NCBI GenBank assembly: GCA_027010005.1
Contig: JALVCM010000010.1
Coordinates: 1 to 6,013, forward strand
Direction: 5' to 3'
DNA length: 6,013 nt
Origin: Thiohalobacter sp.
GTDB lineage: Bacteria > Pseudomonadota > Gammaproteobacteria > DSM-19610
Part shown: positions 1 through 6,013 of the stretch, one piece after another
Layout: each line of letters begins with the position of its first letter
Numbering within the stretch: the first letter of the stretch is position 1
Translations under genes and position numbers: made by a program
Notes under the pieces: model-generated
Seen by the model: only the letters and a program-made list of their open reading frames with translations
What the model was told of the DNA's origin: nothing
Databases searched by the model: none

Positions 1-1
1 A

Positions 2-826
2 TGTCTCACCGGTGGCACGCAGTGCGGGGACCTGAATTACGTCCACAACATGTCGGTCAAGATCATTGCCCGCATGGCGACCATCGTGGCGAACTGGGAA
101 CACGTGCGAAACGGCTATGACCCGATCCCCCCGCGCAAGGACCTGAATTACGCCGAGAATCTGCTGTATATGTTCAATGGCGAAGATCCCGACCCCCTGC
201 TGGCGCGCATCATGGACGCCTGCCTGATCCTGCACGCGGAACACACCATCAATGCCTCGACCTTTGCGGCGCTGGTGGCCGGTTCCACCCTGGCCAGTCC
301 GTTCCTGGTCGTGGCGGCGGCAGTTGGCACCCTGGCCGGTCCGTTACACGGTGGCGCCAACCAGCGTGTGGTGGAAATGCTGGAGGAAATCGGCCGGCCG
401 GAAAATGTTCGTCCCTGGCTCGACAAACAGCTGGCCAAAAAAGCCAAGATCTGGGGCATGGGCCACCGCGAATACAAGGTGAAAGACCCGCGCGCTACTA
501 TCCTGCAGAAAATGATGCGTGAGTTAATGGAGCAGCGTGGCGGCAATATGGGGCCGTTGTTCGAAACAGCGCTGGCGCTGGAAGCGGCCTGCGAAGAGAA
601 GCTGGCACCCAAGGGCGTATACGCCAATGTCGATTTCTATTCGGGGATTCTCTACCAGGAAATGGGTATTCCGCCGGACCAGTTCACCTCGATCTTTGCC
701 GTGGCGCGTTCTGCCGGCTGGCTGGCACACTGGCGTGAACAGCTCGGTGATAACCGCATCTTCCGTCCCACCCAGGTGTATTCCGGCGAGTCACGGCGCA
801 GTTATGTGCCGATCACCGAGCGTTAA
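2..826 (+). CDS. gltA: Citrate synthase, C-terminal part (5' end outside the window)
   Basis: Citrate synthase condenses oxaloacetate and acetyl-CoA to citrate, the entry step of the TCA cycle, in the cytoplasm. The frame is open to the left edge, so the ATG at 50 is internal; 274 codons are visible of a family usually about 370-430 long. Counting from that ATG, the visible hallmarks are the HAEHTINAST block with catalytic His65, GPLHGGAN with His100, the GMGHREYKVKDPR block (137-148) and NVDFYSG with catalytic Asp195. These correspond to E. coli His264, His305 and Asp362. The HAEHTINAST and GHREYKVKDPR wording resembles the cyanobacterial-type enzyme more than E. coli GltA. 2-Methylcitrate synthase is a related alternative; no prp genes are in view to support it. 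The gene ends in a TTAA shared with the convergent anmK. No frameshift or missing key residue is seen. Confidence 0.95.
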   Translation, partial: CLTGGTQCGDLNYVHNMSVKIIARMATIVANWEHVRNGYDPIPPRKDLNYAENLLYMFNGEDPDPLLARIMDACLILHAEHTINASTFAALVAGSTLASPFLVVAAAVGTLAGPLHGGANQRVVEMLEEIGRPENVRPWLDKQLAKKAKIWGMGHREYKVKDPRATILQKMMRELMEQRGGNMGPLFETALALEAACEEKLAPKGVYANVDFYSGILYQEMGIPPDQFTSIFAVARSAGWLAHWREQLGDNRIFRPTQVYSGESRRSYVPITER

Positions 827-1941
827 GCCGGGTAGATAGCACCCAGTATGACCGGGTGCGAGGCACCGGTGACCGACGGCAGGTTACCCGGTTGCCCGGC
901 GAGTGTCGCCTTCGCCAGCCAGGCAAAGGCAACGGCTTCCACCCAGTCCGGGTGCAGGCCGAAGGCTTCGGTCGAGGCCGTTTCGATAGCTTCCAGCAAG
1001 CCGGCAATCCGTTGCATGAGTAATGTATTGTGTGCACCGCCCCCGCATACCAGTAACTGACGCGTTTCAGCGGCGTATGCCCTGACGGCATCTGCAATGG
1101 TCCTGGCCGTGAATTCCAGTAACGTGCGTTGTATGTCTTCCGCTTTTGGCGAGGCCGGCAGTGGCAGCGCGTCGAGTTGTTCATCGAACCAGTTGCCGCA
1201 AAACATTTCACGCCCGGTACTTTTTGGAGGAGGCTGTTGCAGAAAAGGGTGTTCGAGCAGCCTTTCCTGCAAGGCGGGGATACACTTGCCCTGTGCTGCC
1301 CAGGCGCCGCCCTTGTCATAAGGGCCGGTATGATGCCTGTGGTACCAGCTGTCCATCAGGACATTTCCCGGGCCGGTATCGAAACCGAGAACCGGGTTTG
1401 CCGTGGCGGGCAGCACCGTCAGGTTGGCCATGCCACCAATGTTGAGTATGGCGCGGTTCTGCTCCGGGCTGGAAAACATGGCCTGGTGAAATGCCGGAAC
1501 CAGCGGGGCACCCTGTCCCCCCGCGGCAATATCGCGGCGGCGGAAATCTGCAACCGTGGTGATACCGGTCAGCTCGGCAATACGGTTCGGGTCGCCGCAC
1601 TGGTGACTGAAGGCCGGCTGGCTGTCCGGCGCATGGAACAGGGTTTGTCCGTGGCTGCCAATGGCGCGGATGTCCTGTGCGGGAATACCGGCTTCCCGGG
1701 CAAGCGCGTTGGCAGTCATGGCGAAGGTTTCACCGACCCGTGCGTCGAGTTGTCCCAGGGTCTGGAGTGAGACCGTTTCCGGCTGATCGATGACCTGTGA
1801 GAGTTGTTGCTGGATGGCTTCCGGCCAGGCAAACGTCCGTGCACAGACAAGTTCGGGGCGGGAGTCTTGCAGGTCGACCAGCACCGCATCGATGCCGTCC
1901 ATGCTGGTACCCGACATCAACCCAAGGTAGTACTCAGCCAT
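823..1941 (-). CDS. anmK: Anhydro-N-acetylmuramic acid kinase AnmK
   Basis: AnmK opens the 1,6-anhydro ring of anhydroMurNAc and phosphorylates it with ATP to MurNAc-6-phosphate, a cytoplasmic step of murein recycling. The 372-residue protein is of normal family length. It shows the N-terminal phosphate-binding motif GLMSGTSMDGID (7-18), SHGQT (96-100), GFDTGPGN with probable catalytic base Asp188, and the C-terminal nucleotide-binding CGGGAHN (299-305), followed by the family EAVAFAWLA (335-343). The ATG start puts the conserved YYLGLMSGTS at the usual distance from the N-terminus. No good Shine-Dalgarno sequence precedes it, so translation may depend partly on the upstream gene. It lies 33 bases downstream of the M23 peptidase on the same strand and probably shares its transcript. 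The stop overlaps the citrate synthase stop on the other strand. Confidence 0.97.
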   Translation of the reverse strand: MAEYYLGLMSGTSMDGIDAVLVDLQDSRPELVCARTFAWPEAIQQQLSQVIDQPETVSLQTLGQLDARVGETFAMTANALAREAGIPAQDIRAIGSHGQTLFHAPDSQPAFSHQCGDPNRIAELTGITTVADFRRRDIAAGGQGAPLVPAFHQAMFSSPEQNRAILNIGGMANLTVLPATANPVLGFDTGPGNVLMDSWYHRHHTGPYDKGGAWAAQGKCIPALQERLLEHPFLQQPPPKSTGREMFCGNWFDEQLDALPLPASPKAEDIQRTLLEFTARTIADAVRAYAAETRQLLVCGGGAHNTLLMQRIAGLLEAIETASTEAFGLHPDWVEAVAFAWLAKATLAGQPGNLPSVTGASHPVILGAIYPA

Positions 1942-1974
1942 GGACCGGATGCATACGGTGCGGCGGGCGGTTGT

Positions 1975-3378
1975 TCACTCTTTCAGAGCGATGGCCTGCG
2001 ACCTGGCGAGCTCCAGGCGCGCCAGCAGGTTGCCGGTTTTCAGTTTGAAGTCTGCCATGTAGGTACGCTGCAGGGGGGCGGCATCCGGCAGCTTCACGGT
2101 AAGCGGGTTACGGTGCACGCCGTTGACGCGGAATTCATAGTGCAGGTGTGGGCCTGTCGCCAGCCCGGTGCTGCCGACATAACCGATGACCTGTCCCTGC
2201 TGGACGCGGCTGCCGGTGTGCAGCCCGCGGGCGTAGTTGTTGAGGTGTGCGTACAGTGTGCTGTAGCGGCTGCCGTGCTGGACAACAACCGTTTTTCCGT
2301 AACCGCCCTTCTTGCCGCGCAATACAATTTTTCCGGCACCTGTCGCCTTGACCGGTGTGCCACGCGGCGCGGCATAGTCCACACCCTTGTGGCTGCGGAT
2401 GGTATTCAGGATGGGGTGTTTGCGCCCAAGGCTGAAACGCGAACTGATGCGTGAGAAGGCGACCGGGGTGCGCAGGAACGTCTTGCGCATACTGCGGCCA
2501 TCAGGTGAATAGTAGTCGGTACGGTTACGTGCATCCGTATAGCGGACGGCCTGGTGTGTCTTGTCCCGGTTAATGAACTCGGCAGCAAGGATATTACCCG
2601 TGCCGATGCGTTCACCATCCAGGTAGAGGTCTTCATAGATCACGGTAAAGCGGTCACCCTTGCGGATGTCCAGTGCAAAGTCGATATCCCAGCCAAAGAT
2701 ATTGGCCAGCTCCATGGTAATGTTTTCCGGCAGGTGTGCTTTCTGGGCCGCGAGAAACAGTGAACTGCTGATTTCGCCGGTCGCCTGGACCTTGCGGCGT
2801 TCCGGTGCCCGCGTGACCATTTTTGCATCGAAATCATCGCCGCTGCGTGAGACCTGGATCTGGTTCAGGGCATCGATCTCGTATTTCAGTTCCAGCAGAC
2901 CGTCTTCCGGGGTGGTCCGCAGGTGCAGCGTTTGTCCGGGGTAGATGCGAGTCAGTTTTTTGGCAACTTTCCCGCTGGCAATCAGGTGATGTAACTGGCT
3001 GGCCGGGATATTCTGCCTGGAAAAAATGCGCGCCAGACTGTCGCCGTCAGAGACGGTGACGTCGTGCCATTCACCTTTTACAGGTATTGGTGGCTCGGTT
3101 TGTGAGGTTAGGGGCTGGGTTTGTCGGGTGTCGGCAACAGCTGTTTCCAGGTATGCTTCGGCACGTTCTGATACCGACTCCGGAACCGGAACATCCAGTG
3201 GTAACTCCTTGATACGCAGTGCATTTGCATCAAACGAGGTCAGTAAAAACAGTCCGATGGCCAGCCCGGATGCCGAGCCAAGCAGGGCCCACCGAAGGCC
3301 TTTCGGGGAACGTTTTGACGACCGGCTATCGCTCCATCCGGTGCTGTAGTCCCGCAGTGATGAGTTGTTGTACCGCAC
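1975..3378 (-). CDS. Membrane-anchored M23 (LytM) murein DD-endopeptidase, MepM-like
   Basis: This is a probable periplasmic zinc endopeptidase that cuts peptide cross-links in murein so that new strands can be inserted. The 467-residue protein begins with a basic cytoplasmic stretch, then one hydrophobic segment (about 29-49) without a clear cleavage site, suggesting an anchor. Next come a low-complexity linker, an OapA/LysM-like domain (about 103-153, DGDSLARIF and YPGQTLHL), a middle domain, and the M23 domain (about 325-430). The M23 zinc and active-site residues are present: HxxxD at His330/Asp334, His378 in YAHL, and the HLH motif at 411-413. Length and order match E. coli MepM (YebA) and the Pseudomonas protein beside anmK. 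The start is a GTG (3376-3378), supported by AAAGGGA on the minus strand 5 bases upstream (plus-strand 3384-3390). It is the first gene of a likely two-gene unit with anmK. The family is certain; which MepM-like subtype is inferred. Confidence 0.95.
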   Translation of the reverse strand: MRYNNSSLRDYSTGWSDSRSSKRSPKGLRWALLGSASGLAIGLFLLTSFDANALRIKELPLDVPVPESVSERAEAYLETAVADTRQTQPLTSQTEPPIPVKGEWHDVTVSDGDSLARIFSRQNIPASQLHHLIASGKVAKKLTRIYPGQTLHLRTTPEDGLLELKYEIDALNQIQVSRSGDDFDAKMVTRAPERRKVQATGEISSSLFLAAQKAHLPENITMELANIFGWDIDFALDIRKGDRFTVIYEDLYLDGERIGTGNILAAEFINRDKTHQAVRYTDARNRTDYYSPDGRSMRKTFLRTPVAFSRISSRFSLGRKHPILNTIRSHKGVDYAAPRGTPVKATGAGKIVLRGKKGGYGKTVVVQHGSRYSTLYAHLNNYARGLHTGSRVQQGQVIGYVGSTGLATGPHLHYEFRVNGVHRNPLTVKLPDAAPLQRTYMADFKLKTGNLLARLELARSQAIALKE

Positions 3379-3421
3379 TGAAATCCCTTTTAATTAAGTG
3401 TGTAACGCTAACTGACATGGG

Positions 3422-3441
3422 TCACCGGGGTCAACCGGTGA
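3422..3441. repeat. Perfect 7-bp inverted repeat in the divergent intergenic region
   Basis: TCACCGG and CCGGTGA flank the six bases GGTCAA, giving a 20-base element 44 bases upstream of the M23 peptidase start and 108 bases upstream of tyrS. GGGTCA also occurs as a direct repeat at 3419-3424 and 3428-3433, the second copy overlapping the loop. It could be an operator or an RNA hairpin in the peptidase leader. No convincing promoter pair was found for the peptidase. For tyrS only a poor match exists (CTGACA at 3481, GATACC at 3506, 19-base spacer), so I do not annotate one. Confidence 0.45.
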
Positions 3442-3548
3442 ATCAGTATTCGGGTATTTCAAGGCAGAAAGCATGCCACCCTGACACGGTTATCGGCAGA
3501 GGTGTGATACCCTTTCGCCTTATTTTTCAGTGACCCGGGAGAGGTTGG

Positions 3549-4751
3549 ATGTCGCAGCAAGAAGCGCTTGAGCAAATCAGGCGGGGTGCAGAGGAAATTC
3601 TGGTCGAATCGGAGCTGGTCGAGCGGCTGAAAACCGGCAAGCCACTGCGTGTCAAGGCCGGTTTCGACCCGACGGCGCCCGACCTGCATCTCGGGCATAC
3701 GGTATTGCTGAACAAGCTGAGGCAGTTCCAGGACCTGGGGCACGAGGCGATTTTCCTGATCGGCGACTTTACCGGCATGATCGGTGACCCGACCGGTAAA
3801 AATGTGACCCGTAAGCCGTTGACCCGCGATGAGGTCATTGAAAACGCCAGAACCTACGAGCAGCAGATTTTCAAGATCCTCGACCCGGAAAAGACCCTGG
3901 TCATGTTTAACTCCAGCTGGATGAACGAGATGTCAGCGGCTGACCTGATCCAGCTGGCGGCCAGGCATACGGTGGCACGGATGCTGGAACGTGATGACTT
4001 CAACAAGCGTTATGGTGCTGGCCAGCCTATCGCCATACATGAATTTCTCTACCCGCTGGTGCAGGGGTATGACTCGGTGGCGTTGAAGGCGGATGTCGAG
4101 CTGGGTGGCACCGACCAGAAATTCAACCTGCTGGTTGGTCGGCAACTTCAGGAAGCCTATGGCCAGAAACCGCAGACCGTTCTGACCATGCCGATTCTCG
4201 AAGGGCTGGACGGTGTACAAAAAATGTCCAAATCGCTGGGTAACTACATCGGTATCGCCGATGCGCCGGACGACATGTTCGGCAAGCTGATGTCGATTTC
4301 AGACGAACTGATGTGGCGTTACTTCGAGTTGCTGAGTTTTCGGCCACTGTCGGAAATCAGCCAGTTACGCAAGCAGATGGAAGAGGGGCGTAATCCGCGT
4401 GATATCAAGTTCGAGCTGGGGGTCGAGATTGTGGCACGCTTTCACTCGCCCGCGGCAGCCGAGCAGGCGCAGCAGAATTTCGTGGCACGCTTCCAGAAAG
4501 GCGCCATGCCGGATGACATGCCAGAGGTCGAACTTGCGGCCGGTGCAGAGGGTATCCCGATCGCCAATGTGCTGAAAGATGCCGGTCTGACCTCGAGCAC
4601 ATCGGAAAGCCTGCGCATGATCCGCCAGGGTGCCGTCAAGCTGGATGGCGAAAAGATTTCGGATACCCGGCTGAAACTGGAGCCGGGCCTGAAGGTTATC
4701 TGCCAGGTCGGAAAGCGGCGTTTTGCGCGGGTGAGTATCGTTTCCGCCTGA
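3549..4751 (+). CDS. tyrS: Tyrosyl-tRNA synthetase
   Basis: This class I aminoacyl-tRNA synthetase activates tyrosine with ATP and charges tRNA-Tyr in the cytoplasm. At 400 residues it matches the TyrZ-like bacterial branch. The Rossmann catalytic domain shows the HIGH-type motif HLGH (47-50), preceded by [12 protein letters not shown], then GGTDQ (186-190) and the KMSKS loop (225-229). An S4-like RNA-binding domain occupies about 335-398 ([20 protein letters not shown] region). The ATG is preceded by GGGAGAGG (3537-3544), a good ribosome binding site 4 bases away. It is divergent from the M23 peptidase and followed 108 bases later by a response regulator. The sequence is complete, with all signature residues present. 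The order peptidase, tyrosyl-tRNA synthetase, rRNA operon is one I recall from Pseudomonas. Confidence 0.98.
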   Translation: MSQQEALEQIRRGAEEILVESELVERLKTGKPLRVKAGFDPTAPDLHLGHTVLLNKLRQFQDLGHEAIFLIGDFTGMIGDPTGKNVTRKPLTRDEVIENARTYEQQIFKILDPEKTLVMFNSSWMNEMSAADLIQLAARHTVARMLERDDFNKRYGAGQPIAIHEFLYPLVQGYDSVALKADVELGGTDQKFNLLVGRQLQEAYGQKPQTVLTMPILEGLDGVQKMSKSLGNYIGIADAPDDMFGKLMSISDELMWRYFELLSFRPLSEISQLRKQMEEGRNPRDIKFELGVEIVARFHSPAAAEQAQQNFVARFQKGAMPDDMPEVELAAGAEGIPIANVLKDAGLTSSTSESLRMIRQGAVKLDGEKISDTRLKLEPGLKVICQVGKRRFARVSIVSA

Positions 4752-4755
4752 ATAC

Positions 4756-4769
4756 TGGCCAAAAGGCCA
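4756..4769 (+). terminator. Small hairpin after tyrS, possible weak terminator
   Basis: TGGCC and GGCCA form a perfect 5-bp stem around AAAA, 4 bases after the tyrS stop. No T-run follows (next bases are CTCCTGTCG), so it lacks the second half of an intrinsic terminator. It may only protect the 3' end or do nothing. Confidence 0.25.
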
Positions 4770-4794
4770 CTCCTGTCGCCCGCCGTGTCTCGTC

Positions 4795-4812
4795 TATACT
4801 GACTGGTATTAT
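4795..4812 (+). promoter_or_regulatory. Probable promoter of the response regulator gene (overlapping -10 elements)
   Basis: Two -10-like hexamers lie close together: TATACT at 4795-4800 (5 of 6 to consensus) and TATTAT at 4807-4812 (5 of 6), the latter preceded by TGG, giving a full extended -10 (TGnTATTAT). No good -35 hexamer is found at 16-18 bases from either, which fits an extended -10 promoter. A start near 4819 would leave a leader of about 40 bases before the ATG at 4860 but only about 11 before the ATG at 4830. Confidence 0.5.
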
Positions 4813-4859
4813 AAGCTCCCGGGTCCGGAATGCCCCGTGGGGACAGGAAAGGCGGGGTC

Positions 4860-5291
4860 ATGGGTGACAGAACGATACTTCTGGTTGAAGACAACCCGGA
4901 TGACGAGGCGCTGACGCTGCGGGCGCTGAAGCGCAACAATATATTGAATGAAGTCATTGTCGCCCATGACGGCGTGGAAGCGCTTGAATACCTGGAAAAG
5001 TGTACGCCGGAACATTTGCCGGAACTGATTCTGCTGGACCTGAAGCTGCCACGTGTTGACGGGCTGGAAGTGCTGAAGCGGATTCGTGAAAACAGTAAAA
5101 CGCGGCGCCTTGCCGTGGTGATTCTGACGTCCTCCAATGAGGAGCGCGATATTCTGGCCGGGTACGACCTGGGGGTGAACAGCTATATACGCAAGCCGGT
5201 GGACTTTGAGCAGTTCATCGAAGCCGTTCGGCAGCTGGGTATCTATTGGCTGGTCCTTAACGTTCCGTCGCCGGAAGATGCTATTGCTTGA
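4860..5291 (+). CDS. Single-domain CheY-like response regulator, Rcp1 type
   Basis: This is a phosphoacceptor receiver protein with no output domain, 143 residues long. It shows the acidic pocket Glu10/Asp11 in LLVEDNPDDEALT, phosphoacceptor Asp60 in LLDLKLP, Thr90 in LTSS and Lys112 in RKP, so it should be phosphorylatable. The NPDDEALTLRALKRNNI stretch and the C-terminal LGIYWLVLN are typical of the Rcp1-like family, whose members commonly partner phytochrome-like or PAS-type histidine kinases. The ATG at 4860 is preferred over the in-frame ATG at 4830: the receiver fold starts right after it, AAAGG (4848-4852) lies 7 bases upstream, and 4830 has no ribosome binding site. No kinase lies in the window, so the partner and output are unknown. 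It sits alone between tyrS and the rRNA operon with no obvious terminator on either side. Confidence 0.93.
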   Translation: MGDRTILLVEDNPDDEALTLRALKRNNILNEVIVAHDGVEALEYLEKCTPEHLPELILLDLKLPRVDGLEVLKRIRENSKTRRLAVVILTSSNEERDILAGYDLGVNSYIRKPVDFEQFIEAVRQLGIYWLVLNVPSPEDAIA

Positions 5292-5327
5292 TTTTACTTG
5301 AATTATTTCCTGCCTGTAGCACATCTG

Positions 5328-5336
5328 AAAATATTT
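5328..5336 (+). promoter_or_regulatory. UP-element-like A/T tract upstream of rRNA P1
   Basis: AAAATATTT lies 11 bases upstream of the P1 -35 hexamer, about -54 to -46 relative to a start near 5382. This is where the RNA polymerase alpha C-terminal domains bind in rRNA promoters, and it resembles the core of the UP consensus (A-run, W, T-run). Confidence 0.55.
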
Positions 5337-5347
5337 CCCGTTAGTTG

Positions 5348-5381
5348 TTGACGGTCGACAAACGGCCTGTATAATGCGCGC
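5348..5381 (+). promoter_or_regulatory. rRNA operon promoter P1
   Basis: TTGACG (5348-5353), a 16-base spacer and a perfect TATAAT (5370-5375) are followed by the GC-only discriminator GCGCGC (5376-5381). The short spacer and GC-rich discriminator are characteristic of E. coli rrn P1 promoters and underlie control by ppGpp/DksA and initiating nucleotide. Transcription should start near 5382, about 265 bases upstream of mature 16S rRNA. Growth-rate control is inferred from these features. Confidence 0.85.
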
Positions 5382-5432
5382 TTCGCTTCGGGGCGGCACA
5401 GCTTGCTGAGTTGGCCTGAAGTGAGAAAAGTA

Positions 5433-5462
5433 TTGACGAGATCGACGTTTGTGATTCATAAT
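5433..5462 (+). promoter_or_regulatory. Probable rRNA operon promoter P2
   Basis: TTGACG (5433-5438) and CATAAT (5457-5462) are separated by 18 bases, each 5 of 6 to the sigma-70 consensus. It lies 85 bases downstream of P1, in line with the tandem P1/P2 plan of enterobacterial rRNA operons. A start near 5469 still precedes the boxB-like hairpin and boxA, so both transcripts would carry the antitermination signals. Confidence 0.55.
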
Positions 5463-5472
5463 TGTCGGTCTA

Positions 5473-5491
5473 CGCTGGACGAGCGCCAGCG
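5473..5491 (+). promoter_or_regulatory. boxB-like hairpin of the rRNA leader
   Basis: CGCTGG (5473-5478) pairs perfectly with CCAGCG (5486-5491) around the 7-base loop ACGAGCG, ending two bases before boxA. Its position matches the boxB hairpin of rRNA leaders; the assignment rests on position and structure. Confidence 0.55.
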
Positions 5492-5493
5492 GG

Positions 5494-5504
5494 TTCATTA
5501 ACAA
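5494..5504 (+). promoter_or_regulatory. boxA antitermination element
   Basis: TTCATTAACAA differs from the core of E. coli rrn boxA (TGCTCTTTAACAA) mainly by A for T in the middle. boxA RNA is bound by NusB/NusE (S10), so that RNA polymerase crosses the untranslated rRNA operon without Rho termination. The fit to a boxC-like block 17 bases downstream supports it. Confidence 0.8.
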
Positions 5505-5516
5505 GTCAGATTAGGT

Positions 5517-5533
5517 AATTTGTGTGGGTGCTT
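5517..5533 (+). promoter_or_regulatory. boxC-like block of the rRNA leader
   Basis: The stretch around TGTGTGGGTG (5521-5530), preceded by TAATT, matches the AATCTGTGTGGGC block that follows boxA in E. coli rRNA leaders. It is thought to take part in leader structure and early 16S folding; the role here is inferred from position and similarity. Confidence 0.65.
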
Positions 5534-5534
5534 A

Positions 5535-5571
5535 CGTCGAATAGATTGACTGGCTCAATCGATATTCGATG
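5535..5571 (+). other. Long bulged hairpin in the 16S leader RNA
   Basis: CGTCGAATAGATTGA (5535-5549) pairs with TCAATC (5555-5560) and TATTCGATG (5563-5571), with loop CTGGC and a two-base bulge GA at 5561-5562. That gives 15 pairs including one G-U. It is the strongest local structure in the leader, 76 bases upstream of mature 16S. A role in leader folding, ribosome assembly or RNase III processing is possible; no specific function can be read from the sequence. Confidence 0.6.
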
Positions 5572-5621
5572 GAAGCAAACTCAAGCAATTCCGAGTTTTG
5601 TGTAACATCGAGCCAAGATTT

Positions 5622-5636
5622 GTCGCCTCAAGCGAC
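5622..5636 (+). other. Small hairpin just upstream of mature 16S
   Basis: GTCGC (5622-5626) and GCGAC (5632-5636) form a 5-bp stem around CTCAA, 10 bases before the predicted mature 5' end. In precursor rRNA this region may instead pair with sequence downstream of 16S, which lies outside the window, so the local hairpin may be a transient alternative. Confidence 0.35.
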
Positions 5637-5646
5637 TAAAGTGATT

Positions 5647-6013
<367 letters not shown>

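Noticed and set aside
1..50. ATG at the first base, or ATG at 50, as the start of the first gene
   Set aside because: The ATG at 1 is in another frame that soon stops. The frame through 50 is open to the edge and the conserved protein continues upstream, so the gene is simply cut.
1129..1770. 213-codon open frame on the plus strand across anmK
   Set aside because: It lies wholly antisense to a clearly conserved kinase and its translation shows no recognisable domain; high-GC coding DNA commonly leaves such open frames.
1804..2454. 216-codon open frame on the plus strand across the start of anmK and the 3' part of the M23 peptidase gene
   Set aside because: Antisense to the M23 catalytic domain, no recognisable motifs, no ribosome binding site noted; a shadow frame.
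4833..4842. CCCCGTGGGG palindrome before the response regulator
   Set aside because: A stem of three or four pairs with a very tight loop; too small to support an operator or RNA switch.
4830..4862. Earlier in-frame ATG at 4830 as start of the response regulator
   Set aside because: It adds ten residues (MPRGDRKGGV) not seen in the family, lacks a ribosome binding site, and lies very close to the predicted transcript start; the ATG at 4860 has AAAGG at 7 bases.
4442..5137. 231-codon minus-strand open frame spanning the tyrS end and the response regulator
   Set aside because: It runs antisense through two genes with intact family motifs and is rich in Ser and Arg, as expected from reading GC-rich codons backwards.
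5292..5346. Intrinsic terminator between the response regulator and rRNA P1
   Set aside because: The stretch is T-rich in places (ATTTTACTTG, AATTATTT) but contains no GC-rich hairpin ahead of a T-run.
4809..5504. 231-codon minus-strand open frame from the response regulator into the rRNA promoter region
   Set aside because: It would read backwards through a conserved receiver domain and the P1/P2 promoters; no family resemblance seen.

Overview
The window is about 6 kb of moderately GC-rich bacterial chromosome, almost certainly from a gammaproteobacterium. Three things point there: the 5' third of a 16S rRNA gene at the right edge has gammaproteobacterial signature stretches, the rRNA leader is of the boxB-boxA-boxC type, and the gene order anmK / M23 peptidase / tyrS / rRNA operon is the one I recall from Pseudomonas. 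I cannot name a genus. There is no sign of a mobile element, phage, CRISPR array or toxin system. This is housekeeping DNA, and I see no clear novel system.

Layout from left to right: the 3' part of a citrate synthase gene (+, cut by the left edge); anmK, anhydro-N-acetylmuramic acid kinase (-), convergent with it and sharing a TTAA that supplies both stop codons; a membrane-anchored OapA/LysM-like plus M23 (LytM) murein endopeptidase (-, GTG start), 33 bases upstream of anmK and probably in the same operon; a 170-base divergent intergenic region with a perfect 7-bp inverted repeat; tyrS, tyrosyl-tRNA synthetase (+); a single-domain CheY-like response regulator of the Rcp1 type (+) with its own probable promoter; a 355-base rRNA control region; and the first ~367 bases of 16S rRNA (+), cut by the right edge.

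The two minus-strand genes form a cell-wall pair: the endopeptidase opens peptide cross-links in growing murein, and AnmK returns anhydroMurNAc from turned-over murein to the amino-sugar pool. tyrS and the rRNA operon are both growth-rate-linked translation functions. The response regulator between them is the odd member, with no histidine kinase in view.

The rRNA control region is the most information-rich non-coding part. It has a strong P1 promoter (TTGACG, 16 bases, TATAAT, GC-rich discriminator) with an UP-like A/T tract, a probable P2 (TTGACG, 18 bases, CATAAT), a boxB-like hairpin, boxA, a boxC-like block, and a long bulged hairpin before the mature 16S 5' end.
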